NCBI GenBank assembly: GCA_019400425.1
Contig: JAFREE010000001.1
Location: forward strand, 496,001 to 560,000
Length of the DNA: 64,000 nt
Direction of reading: 5' to 3'
DNA from: Hymenochaete sp. R1
Lineage: Eukaryota > Basidiomycota > Agaricomycetes > Hymenochaetales > Hymenochaetaceae
Position numbers and translations under genes: made by a program. Shown piece after piece: positions 35,018 to 45,415 of the stretch (position 1 is its first letter; each line of letters opens with the position of its first letter). The notes below the pieces were generated by a model. That model did not search any database. It saw only the letters and a list, made by a program, of their open reading frames with translations, and was not told the DNA's origin.

Positions 35018-35746
35018 ATGTCTCTCACAGTAATGGTCGCAGCAACGCTCGCAAATGGAATTGGCCAGGGTTCACGCTTGCCATGGCGCTTATCACAGGA
35101 GATGGCATACTTCGCCAACGTCACATCCAAAGCTCCGGAAGGGTACGCAAACGCGGTTATCATGGGACGGTCCACCTGGGAGAGCATTCCTAGCAAATTC
35201 AGGCCATTGAAGGGCAGATTGAACATCGTGTTGAGCAATGATCCGAAGTATCTTGAGTGAATATTTCCGGTTAACCTTATGAAAACCCATCTTGAAGCAA
35301 TGCCTAACAGTGACAGCAGCTTACAACAGAACGTCGGAACATCGAGTCTGACTCGAGTAACGTCATACACGAATCTTCAGGACGCTGTTTCAGCTGCTTC
35401 GCAAAGGTTCATTCGAGACGTATCGATTCACCGTACATTTATCATTGGGGGTGCGTCGCTTTACAGGACAGTCCTGGTGCCCCACGCTCCATCATCATCG
35501 ACCAACGACCTGTCGTCGCCTCAGGCAGACCGCATCCTCATCACGCGTATCCTCTACCCGCCGTTCGCGGATTGCGACACTTTCTTTCCGGAGTTCAGAG
35601 AGCTCAAACTGTCGGACAATAGGCCAGCCTGGAAGCAGGCATCACATGAGGAGCTAGAGACTTGGGTAGGATGCGACGTGCCGAGGGGGACACAGACGGA
35701 GAAGGAGGTTGAGTATGAGTTCCAGATGTGGTTGAGAAATGTATGA
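35018..35746 (+). CDS. dfr1: Dihydrofolate reductase
   Basis: Exons 35018..35256 and 35311..35746 give 224 residues. Motifs: [42 protein letters not shown], and the NADPH-binding [12 protein letters not shown]. It ends in an EYEFQMWLR strand typical of fungal DHFR. It reduces dihydrofolate to tetrahydrofolate with NADPH for thymidylate and purine synthesis. The acceptor is placed at 35310; the nearer AAG at 35296 is out of phase. Its 3' end lies 172 bp from the convergent bL36 gene. Strong call. Confidence 0.9.
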
Positions 35747-35917
35747 TATTAGCTTTTGGTAATGCAAACATAACCTAGGGGACTTGAGAGGAAAAGCCGT
35801 AGGATGGAACGCTTGCGAGAAAACAATGTCGCATGTCCTTTCCAGACGACAAAGAACTGTATGCATGGCAGCTCGGCACCCTTATAATAATCCATCTTTT
35901 CTTCCAAGACATTGAAT

Positions 35918-36290
35918 TCACCCTTGACGCTACAAAGGCAATGGTTGTGTCAGCAATAGAGCAAAGAAGAAAAAAACGCTTAATGAACACGAAGTTCCAG
36001 CTCACCTGCTTGTGCTTCGGATTTCTCGCACAAATGACATATATCCTTCCTTTCCTCTTCACGACTGAGCAACCGTCACACATAACTTTCACGGATGAAC
36101 GGACTTTCATTCCTCGAGAGGGCACGAGTGCATGGGATGATGGCGCTGCACTCGGTAAAGAACGTCGTAACGAGTATTCGTGAGCGTGATGATGGATTTG
36201 GGCATGGCTTCTTCGCCCGAAAAGCGAGGATAATTGTGTGTACTGCCGGAGAACTGTTCGGCCAGAGAATAGGGAGTGAAGGGCCGACAT
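35918..36290 (-). CDS. rtc6: Mitochondrial large-subunit ribosomal protein bL36 (RTC6-like)
   Basis: Exons 36290..36006 and 35929..35918 give 98 residues. Residues 1-60 are basic and hydroxylated, as in a mitochondrial presequence. The mature part [14 protein letters not shown] onward is bL36, with zinc ligands Cys, Cys, Cys and His in [12 protein letters not shown]. The terminal exon is only 12 nt and encodes RQG plus stop, restoring the KHKQRQG ending of the family. Without this intron the protein would run on into unrelated sequence. Opposes the transporter gene across 289 bp. Strong call. Confidence 0.9.
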
Positions 36291-36579
36291 GGCTGCTTGA
36301 AGCTAAGGAACAGAGGCGCGAAAGCACCTGCGGAGGAGCGAGCCGTGTTACCCGGAAAGGTGCAGCTTGCCTACAGATCTTCACCTTCGCACAGCTCACC
36401 AGCACATCTCCATCTCCCTTTCCTTCGTTTTCCCCTTGCAAGAAACAACAAGGACCGCTCGTTCATTATCATTCCGTTTCATTTGATTCCTCAACGTGAA
36501 TCTCCATCACTCACCGGCGCCTTTTCCCGTTTTGCTCGTCTTTTACGTCCCACGAAAGCTCTCGAAAGAGCCTCACGAC

Positions 36580-38023
36580 ATGTCTAGAACCCCGCTTCGA
36601 CCCTCTGCAACCAAGCAGGAGCCAGATATTTCCGCCGGCGTGCGCAACTCAATCTTGTTTGTAGTCATGCTCGTAGCATTTGTGGCGGAGAGTGAATTGA
36701 CTGGGGTACGTTTGGAATCATTCTCAGAATCACGAGCCTGTGATTCTGACTGAACGGTCCCTTACACAGTATCTTGAGTCCACGCTAGAGTATGATCACC
36801 CCTACACGGTATTGTAAGGTAAAAATCAGTTGGAATCGATGATCTTGGTGAATAACGGATAATCCCACCCCCATCCTAGATACGTCGCTCATTCAGCCTT
36901 AACGCTCGTGTTCCCGTTCCACCTCATCTACCTATGGGTCACAACTCGTTTACCTGTTCTCGCGTATATTCACGGCCTCGTATTGGCCATTAAGAGGCAT
37001 TATTCTGAACCGTCAAAGTCACAGACCGTAGCGGACCTCAAGTCTCAGGCGTTTCCTGTCAAAGGATTCTGTAGAGCCGTGCTCTATTGCACGATCGGAA
37101 TTACCGCGCCGGCGATGCTTTGGTTCATGGCGTTGACTCTGTCTTCGTAAGTGCTGTTAGAATTACAAATGATAAGATATTTCATGATTGGCTGACCTTT
37201 ACTTAGAGTAAGCGACGTCACTGCCATCTGGAATTCGAATGCGTTCTGGTCGTACATATTTGTTGTTCATGTCAAGCGCTTACCTTGGGAGTACAGAAAG
37301 TTGGCAGCTGTAGTCGTCGCCTTTGCAGGCGTCCTTGTTGTTGTGTATGGGAGCGAAGGTACCAAGAAAAAGGATGAGAATAACGGAAAATCCCCTTTTA
37401 TTGGGAATGTGCTCACACTCTCTGCATCGGTCATCTATGCTCTGTATCAGGTTCTATACGACGCTTTCGCAGTGCCGTCATCCGACGCACACGACCGCGG
37501 TTCAGGCTGGCAAAGACTATCGGTATCAAGTTTTGAGGACACTTCGGATGACGAAGACGAGGAATCGGAACAAAGCGAGAACGTTGTATTCCCGCCACCT
37601 TTTGGACTATACGCAAACATGTTGACTACTGGAATCGGGCTTGTAACGCTCTTGCTACTGTGGGTGCCCATTCCAATCATCAATTCGTTTGCCATGGAGC
37701 CATCGACGTGGCCGGCGGATCACAAAGTTCTTCTAACGCTTTCTGGCATCGCCATCTCTGCGCTTATCTTCCTGGCCTCATTTATGGTAAGAATCTTCCC
37801 GATTGCGAATGAAACATGTACCTGATCTACTTAACAGGTACTTTTGGGGGCTTGGGGCGCAGTTGTCACTTCAGTTGGTAGCCTACTTACCATTGTTCTC
37901 GTTATTATCGTCGACATGCTCTTCAGAAACGGCTTGGATTCCCTGACCATTTGGAGTCTCGCCGGTTCTGGAATGATTGTGTGTGCGTTTGCCGTTCTTA
38001 CATATGAGTCTTTCCGATCATAG
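36580..38023 (+). CDS. DMT-superfamily membrane transporter (SLC35F/YML018C-like)
   Basis: Exons 36580..36705, 36770..36813, 36880..37146, 37207..37786 and 37838..38023 give 400 residues with about ten hydrophobic segments in two EamA-like halves. Examples are LFVVMLVAFVAESELTG, VVVAFAGVLVVVYGS and LLTIVLVIIVDMLF. IWNSNAFWSYIF and VIYALYQVLYDAF are typical of the SLC35F5/Thi74 group. Members sit in vacuolar or other internal membranes; the transported compound is not known. An acidic, Ser-rich loop (about residues 245-275) separates the halves. Family call fairly secure, substrate unknown. Confidence 0.8.
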
Positions 38024-38403
38024 GATCGCATGGTCGTTGTAATTGACTTCGATGTAGACTATTAGAAACGCGTGGCAAAGTAGCATAGTGGATTATAATT
38101 ATCGAAATCGTGTCCGAAGTCCATGTCCTCGCAACTAGCCCATCTGACTCTCATCATGATAATGTATCCATAGTTCTTCATGGCCAGAAATGTGTGCGAG
38201 TGAAGAGTAATGAGTCATCATCAAAAACGAGCCTAAACGCGTGTCCCTGAATTGGGACTTCACCCATGCCATGCTTCGACGCGTCTCACTTCTTTCCGTT
38301 GCTCGAAACATCCGTTGCATGGGTAGACAACAAACTCTCGGTATCTCTTTCATATGTTCTGTCTGGGCACAGAATCTAATTTATCACAGGAAAATTCCTC
38401 AGC
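38024..38403. other. Intergenic
   Basis: 380 bp between the transporter stop and the DNA ligase start on the same strand. No coding signal. Confidence 0.6.
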
Positions 38404-41400
38404 ATGCCTAAAAGCACGAAGCCCGCCCCTCCCCAGCAATCGAGCCTGAACGAAATGTGGTCGAAGGAAAAGACTAATAAGAAGGCTGCGAAGCCACTCT
38501 CGAGTAATGGCGCGTCTGACACGTCGAAAAGCGCGTCAAACCCCATAGAAGTGAGGGGAAAGGAGAAGGAAACGCCTCAAAAGGCAGACACTGGTATGTT
38601 AAGCGCAACTCGCATCGATATTATGCTTGCTCACTGCGTGCTGTAGAAATGCGTAGCTCTCCCATACCTTCACCGAAGAACAATCTAGGTACAAATTGCT
38701 TCTGGTCTTTGATGTCGAGCAAGATCTAATAATTCTATTACATTATGGAAGAAACTAGCTCACGACCAAAGAAGAAGAGGAGAGTAGTGGACTCGGATGA
38801 GGAGGCTTCGGACAGCAAAGAGGCCGTGGTATGTGAGTAAAGGATCACTTTCGTTTCGGTCATGCCACTGACAATTTTCTCAGGTGCTAAATATCATAGA
38901 TACCTAACTTTTCTTTAACATATGCACTGAAGAGGAAACCCAAGCGTATAACGAAGAAGCCTATCATTCCCGCAATTGAGGGTAGCGCAGCTTCCGAAGA
39001 TGACACACCCATGGACGCACAAGAGCCGCCAGAGACAAGTGAGGCCGATGACATAGGAGAGGAGGAAGTAGACATCGATGAAGAGGAAGCTGCAGATAAT
39101 GCTCAAGAAAAGGCTGCCGCCTCAAAAAGGTATCATGAATCCGTTCTCGTAAAGCAGCTTGAATTGACAATTATCTACAGTGCGGAATGGGCGGTGTCGA
39201 GGATAGACGAAGTGGACGTGGAAGGTGGATGGAAAGTGGGGGACCCGTAAGTTCAATACAACATGTTATAATGGTTTCGACTGACTCGACTTCGAGCGTC
39301 CCGTATGCTGCTCTGGCCAAGGCATTTTCGCTCATCGAGGCTACGACTAAACGGATAGAGAAAGTCACTCTGCTTACTTCATTACTACTTCTAATCCTGC
39401 GTCGAAGTACGCCTGGAGATCATAAATCGCTGCTTCAGACAGTGTACCTATGCATAAACAGGGTGAGTCTGACGTGTCAGATAAAGAACGTTATAAATGC
39501 TGAGCTGCCGTTGTTCGCCAGCTCAGTCCTGATTATATTGGTATCGAGCTTGGGATTGGCGAGAGTCTTCTCGTAAAGGCTATCGGCGAGTCGACAGGGA
39601 GAAGCAGCGCAGTCGTCAAATCCGATCTCAAGAAGGAAGGAGACCTAGGTCTCGTCGCCATGGTAAGTCCTACTTCTCAGGAGTATGGACAGTATTCATC
39701 CCCTCCACTCTAGAATTCAAAGAACAGTCAGAAGACCCTCTTCAAACCAAAGCGGTTGACCGTACCCTACGTCTTTTCGAACTTGAAGGAGATTGCACTC
39801 AGTTCGGGACATTCTGTGAGCAGAAACAAGTATTTTCATATACATTTGCTAATCATTTCTTCTAGTCTCAAGCGAAGAAAGTTTCTATAATTACGAAGCT
39901 TCTTGCTGCGTGCCAGGACTATGAGGCAAAATATATTGTTCGGAGTTTGGAAGGCAAATTACGAATCGGAAATGCTGAGCGGTCTGTCATTGTTGCGTTG
40001 GCTCATGCGACTGTGCTGCACGAGAAAGAGAAAGGTATGCATGGTATTCAGCCTCTGGTATCATCGTATTGACCTTTATATAAGCTGGAAAGAAGTGGTC
40101 TCAGGAGAAGCTCGTCAGTCGGATGGAGGAAGGTGCCAACACCCTCAGAGCCGTTTACAGGTATGTCGAAGTTACCCATTGACTCGGCCATCGCTTATTA
40201 GAAGAAAAACCTCAGTGAACTCCCAACCTATGATCTGGTCGTTCCTGCACTTCACGAAGGCGGAATAGATAATCTGAAGGAAGCTTGCAAGCTGAGGCCA
40301 GGTGTACCTCTGAAACCCATGTTAGCTAAACCAACCAAAGCAATTGGCGAGGTCCTCGACAGATGCGAGGGCAAGACGTTCACTTGTGAGTATAAGTATG
40401 ATGGGGAACGAGCGCAGGTATTTTCAATAAGCTTTTCACATATAAATGGCTATCTCTGACCGAGAGTTCAGGTACACAAACTTGAAGATGGGTCAGTGGC
40501 CGTCTTCAGTCGGAATTCGGAAGATATGAGCAAAAAGTATCCCGATCTGGTCGAACAATTACCTAAAGTAAGTTATCAGAGCTTTTTTATCCGAGACGAA
40601 GACTTGACTGATTAACTGCTGCTCAAATATTTAGTGTGTAAAGGAGAGTGCGAAAACGTTTGTCCTCGATACTGAAGCGGTCGCTTTTGATATCAAAGAA
40701 GACAAACTTCTGCCCTTTCAGGAGCTGAGCAAGCGAAAACGGAAAGATGTCAAAGTTGAAGATATCCAAGTCCGGGTGCATCTCTTTGCTTTCGACATTC
40801 TTTACCTGAATGGAGAGGTTCGTTTGTCCATATTTATTAGGGATTTGATGACAGTGTCTGATGCTTCCAATAAAGCCTCTGTTGCAAAAGCCATTATCGG
40901 AGCGACGTGAGATCTTGCGTGAACATTTCCAGCCTGTGCATGGCGAGTTCAACTTCGCAAAAGCGTCCGATGGGGACACGACAGAAGCGATCCAAACGTT
41001 TTTGGAGGAAAGTGTCAAGGACGGCTGTGAAGGTCTTATGATTAAGATGCTCGAAACGGAAGCAAGCTTCTACGAACCAAGCAAACGTAGTGTTAATTGG
41101 CTTAAGGTAAGGATGTCTTCTAGTTGAAAATTGGGGTAACAATGAGGTATCCATCTTTTCATGACCCTTAGCTCAAAAAAGATTACTTGGCCGGAGTCGG
41201 AGACTCGCTCGACCTCGTCGTCGTGGGTGGCTACTATGGAAAGGGAAAACGAACCAACGTCTACGGCGCCTTTCTCCTCGCATGCTATGATGCCGACGCG
41301 GAAGAGTACCAAACTATATGTAAGATCGGAACAGGTTTCAGCGAGGAGATGCTCCAGTCGCACTACGATACGCTCAAGCCGCTGGAATTAACGAAGGTGC

Positions 41401-41832
41401 GGGGTGACGTCAAGATTGGCGGGGCGAAGCCAGATGTGTGGTTTGAGCCTAAGGTGGTGTGGGAGGTTCTGACGGCGGATCTCAGTTTGAGTCCGGTGTA
41501 TACGGCCGCACAGGGCTTGGTACGTGGGGCTTCTCTTCTGTGTTTTACCTCGTGAAACAATTCCTGAAGTCACTTCTAAAGGTTGAAGAGCGCGGCATTT
41601 CTCTTCGTTTCCCTCGTTTCATACGCGTCAGAGACGACAAGTCCAATGACGAGGCTACGGGCCCCGAACAGGTACGTATGACCGTGACAAAGCACATTTC
41701 GCTCATTTCGAATTACTCATTCTCCTGGCTTAGATCGCTGAGATGTACGAGCGGCAGAGTCTTGCGCAACCCAAGGGTGGAAAACGGAAACGCGGTGGCG
41801 GCGGGGACGAAGTGGAAGACGATTTCTGGTGA
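38404..41832 (+). CDS. cdc9: ATP-dependent DNA ligase I (Cdc9)
   Basis: Seventeen exons: 38404..38593, 38647..38688, 38752..38828, 38933..39129, 39181..39246, 39297..39462, 39522..39662, 39714..39815, 39866..40034, 40085..40160, 40216..40417, 40472..40567, 40635..40817, 40876..41106, 41172..41519, 41582..41671 and 41734..41832, giving 824 residues. The N-terminus is disordered and charged with KKKRR clusters. The DNA-binding domain has [15 protein letters not shown]. The adenylation motif is [11 protein letters not shown] with the catalytic Lys. DGCEGLMIK, the OB-fold GGYYGKGKR and the C-terminal [11 protein letters not shown] follow. It seals Okazaki fragments and repair nicks in nucleus and mitochondria. 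QSSLNEMW near residue 12 sits where a PCNA-interacting peptide is usual but lacks its aromatic pair. Strong call. Confidence 0.9.
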
Positions 41833-42019
41833 TTATGTCTTGATTTATTTTCGTTCTCGTGTTTTGTGTTGTGCACATCTGGAACAATATGGATCCAAAT
41901 ATTGAGATTAAATTATATGCAAATGCCTCTACGGTACCCTAAAACAAATCTCCTCTAATTATACCTGGTTTGATCAAGGCGGCCACAGGTTGAACTGAAT
42001 GGACGAGAAAACAAAAGGG

Positions 42020-42721
42020 TTACTTGCTCGCCTTGTCGACGGCCTTGTCGACCACGGCTTTTGCTTTGTCCTCAGCAGATTGGATGGCATCCAGGACCTT
42101 GCTTTCAACGGCTTGCGGTTTTAGTTCCTTAGCCTTGCTATCCCTGCCGCCGAAGTACCAGTAGTTCGCGAAGCGGGCTTCTTGGACGAGTTGGGCTGTT
42201 GCGTTTGTTGCATGACAGGCGAAGAGGAGGTAATTCCTTGGTTGTACGCGCCAGGCTGGTCAAGAGAACGTCAGGAAGAAATTTCAAAAACGCGTTTGTC
42301 GAATGAAAAAAAAACTGTACCGAATCGCATGAACACCATTCTATAGAAGAATATATATATAAAAGATATGGGTCAGAACCAAGAAGAGCATATGAGATGA
42401 GCCTTGGACGTACGAGTAACATGCCAAAGCGGTTGTCATCGTCCCTGAAATGATCTCTTCATCTTTCTTCAAGTCTGCGAGCGCAGCTAGCGGAAGGCCC
42501 CAGTTCGCAACCTTTCATAATTGACGAGAAATTTGCGTCAGCGCGGGCACTGAGATGTGCTCAGAAAAATAGAACGAACAGGGCCCCAGAAGTGAGTGCC
42601 TGTGCGTGCAAAGGTGAGCGCAAGATATCAATGTATTAAGCCTCGAGAGACGGTTTGACGTACTGAAGAAGTATTGACGGCCTGCGGGAGATTTGAGCCA
42701 GTTGATGAAGGTGGACGCCAT
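42020..42721 (-). CDS. mpc1: Mitochondrial pyruvate carrier subunit 1
   Basis: Exons 42721..42664, 42599..42580, 42511..42414, 42340..42321 and 42255..42020 give 143 residues. [31 protein letters not shown] sequence is the MPC1 signature (split here by introns 1 and 2). [19 protein letters not shown] and ANATAQ-type helix 3 follow. It forms a heterodimer with MPC2 in the inner mitochondrial membrane and imports pyruvate. Two of the five exons are 20 nt. The tail of about 30 residues is Lys/Asp/Ala-rich ([17 protein letters not shown]), longer than in yeast. Strong call. Confidence 0.9.
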
Positions 42722-43040
42722 TGAGAGAAAGAGAAGACCGTCGTCGATGACCATTGGGGACTCGGAATGGTGATGAGCGAGTTGAGCGGCGGGATGACAT
42801 AATCAAATATTATTATTATTATTTATTTAGTCGTCGAGCCTTGCTGGCTGGTTGGCTAGGCTTTCGCTCCCCGGTGAATGAATGAAAGTGAATATTGAAG
42901 TGTGTGCGATGCATGCATGAGCTCCGACTCTAATCCTCCTCCTTCCCTTTCTTTCCTTCTTTCCTCCATCTTCATCGTCCTTGCGCCTTTTTTTTCTCTG
43001 TCTCTGTCTCCCCGCAATCGTTCTCTAGACGTCGCTACTC
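42722..43040. promoter_or_regulatory. Divergent promoter with ATT microsatellite and CT-rich leader
   Basis: 319 bp between divergent starts. An ATT/TTA microsatellite lies at 42806-42828, and a CT-rich leader (42930-43025) precedes the plus-strand gene. Confidence 0.6.
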
Positions 43041-44839
43041 ATGAACTACTCATACTCTAATGCTTCTTACATGTACCCTGGCACAACACTCCATAACCAC
43101 CAACATTATGCTCCTCCAGCTATAGCATCTCGCTCGCACAGCTCTCGTTATGATCCCTCCATCCTCCCCCCTGGCTCTTCATACCCCGCTCCAGTCAATG
43201 GCCCACCCGTCATTCCTCCGCCTCCACCTCAATCCATACCTCCTGCTAATGGCCTCGCACATCGTCCACGCCATCTAACAGAAAGGTCCGCTTCTGACCC
43301 GACCAAGAAACCCCTCAAGTCAGCAATGAAGAAAACGACGAGCTCAGGTACCAGCACACCCGCTGCGTCTTCAGCCGTCGCTTCCTCATCAACTAGACCC
43401 ATGCAACGTTCTCGTACGGTGCCAGTCGATGCCGACCCGTACAACCGAGGACGCACAATGGAGATGAAGGCTGCACCTGAACTCTCTCGCGGTACTTCTG
43501 CTTCCGGCACAGAGAGATCCTCTATACGCGGCGCTTCACTTTCGAGACCCAGATCGCGGTCGCGTTCACGCCGGAACTACACGCCTGGTATGTGTGATAG
43601 TGCGAAATATGGCCCATCTCTTCACTGACAGACTCGGATACTCCGCTTCGGTTTAGGCCACCTTATCCTTTCTTTGAGTGGGAAAAATCGGTACGTCTCA
43701 TCGTCGATTGCCTCAGGCTTTTGACAGACGCCGTGTACACGTGTTTAAACATCTAAATCGATTAGATTGAAGCTTTCGAGCGTTGTTTACGAGGGGATAG
43801 TCGATGACATTCGCGAACGTGTCTTGTCTATGTGGCCAGATGGCCTTTTGTTCCAGACTTACCGAGACGACACCAACGAATACGTTGTTCGCTTCTACGG
43901 CAACCCATGGACAGCGACGGGCAGCTTAGGAGTGATGGCCATGAAAATGATTCTTGAATTATTTGCAGTCCTTGGCCGTCAGGTATGCGGTCTTATTCCC
44001 GTCTATGCGCGAGCTGCGGGCAAGATTCAGAGTCTGATCCCGGCCATATTTAATAAATCTGACAGGGCTATATGTGTACTTCTGCGATTGATACTGGACG
44101 CTTGGTATGGTGTCTTGCAGATTGTATGTTAACAACGGTACTTGCGTGCTCAATATCTGCTGTGTGACATTGCAGATGTCTTCACCAAAGCTAGTATTCA
44201 CTGTGAGTTGTTTTTTCTCGGAGTTATCATATCACAATCGCAGCTCATAGTAGAGCGCTCACTAATTTACATCAAGGTTATACAACCCGATCCTGTCATC
44301 GAGTTCTCCATGATTGTGTTCTCGAGTAGCAAGCACAAGATCAAGCTCATCAATCACAAGGACCATTTCTGTCGAACACTCGTAGACGTCCTCCAAGATG
44401 CTTTCCCCCGGAGCGTACGGCGCGCTGGCGACGATGATTCCAACGATAGGTTCGTGACGCCTTCCTTCGTACAAAATTCATAGACGCCACAGGAGATCAT
44501 TAAATAAGTCCTTGCCATGATCTTTTTCTTTCATATAGATTCAGCATCGAGATGGAACCTATGAGCTTCGATCGTGCGTGTTTCCTTCTTCACTCTTACT
44601 CCCCAGCATTGTGACAGATGGATTCTCACCTCTTCTACCCTTCCCTTTTCCCCCTTTTCCATCTCGCAGGAAATTCGGATCTACTGTCCGCAGCGATTCT
44701 TCAACACGCCACCCTCCTGGGCCTGAAGCTCGAAGGAGCTATTCCCCTCTCCCATTCGGGCTTCTTCAGCTTTATGCATGGCCGGCGCGAATTATGGATA
44801 TTCCGAGGCCTGCCACCATTCGCGCCTGCCCTTACATAA
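43041..44839 (+). CDS. Conserved fungal protein of unknown function
   Basis: Exons 43041..43587, 43657..43690, 43766..43982, 44066..44104, 44174..44200, 44277..44449, 44539..44573 and 44670..44839 give 413 residues. Residues 1-180 are low-complexity (Tyr/Asn, then Pro, then Ser/Arg with an RPRSRSRSRR patch) and look disordered. From about 182 a compact domain begins: HLILSLSGKNRLKLSSVVY, DDIRERVLSMWPDG, VVRFYGNPW, ILELFAVLGRQGY, and a last block GFFSFMHGRRELWIFRG. I recall similar domains as unnamed proteins common in Agaricomycetes. The acceptor at 43656 is chosen because it alone gives LSLSGKNRLKL. No catalytic motif seen; function unknown. Confidence 0.65.
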
Positions 44840-45415
44840 AACACGTTTCGTTTCTTGCGTGGCCATGAAAAAGCTCAAGCTATGGTATCATCCAATCCTT
44901 TTTTTACTTTGCATCTCCCATCATGGCCGAAACACACCGGGATGAGTTCTGTTTCTGTTTTACACTTTTTGCATGCCGAAATCCTGTGCTCGGTCCGGTT
45001 TTGGCGAAATGGAGGGCTGGAGACGAGAACTCAAATACATGATTATCAGCTGCTTTTTTGCATTTCGGTCGATTGCTTCCATACATCGATCTGAAGCCTC
45101 TCACGGCCGTAAAGGAAGAATAGGGAGGATTAGAAGAATGCACTGGGTCGTGATTGCGGTCGATTCGCTGTCGTTGCTTTCATTCATTGCTTTATACCGT
45201 ATTTGCATAAATACTAACGTCTGGGCTCCGATGTTTCGCTGGGCCCAAGCCAGTTTGCTCCGATGTCATTATGCGAACTCATTGTTCGGAACAGAGAAGT
45301 CGGAAAGCTCAGAAGAGGTGTGAATTACTCCAAGGGAAAAGACACACACCAAAACCTCATGGCAAAGGTCAAGAATAAAGCGAGAGTATCAACATCAAAA
45401 TCAACTTCGTCTGAC
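44840..45415. other. Convergent 3' intergenic
   Basis: 576 bp between two convergent stops. Frames up to 116 codons occur but show no recognisable protein. Confidence 0.6.

Noticed and set aside
35833..36499. Plus-strand frames opposite the bL36 gene
   Set aside because: They are antisense to a well-supported ribosomal protein, so they are shadows.
42806..42828. ATT microsatellite as a mobile-element remnant
   Set aside because: No flanking duplication or element sequence; simple slippage explains it.
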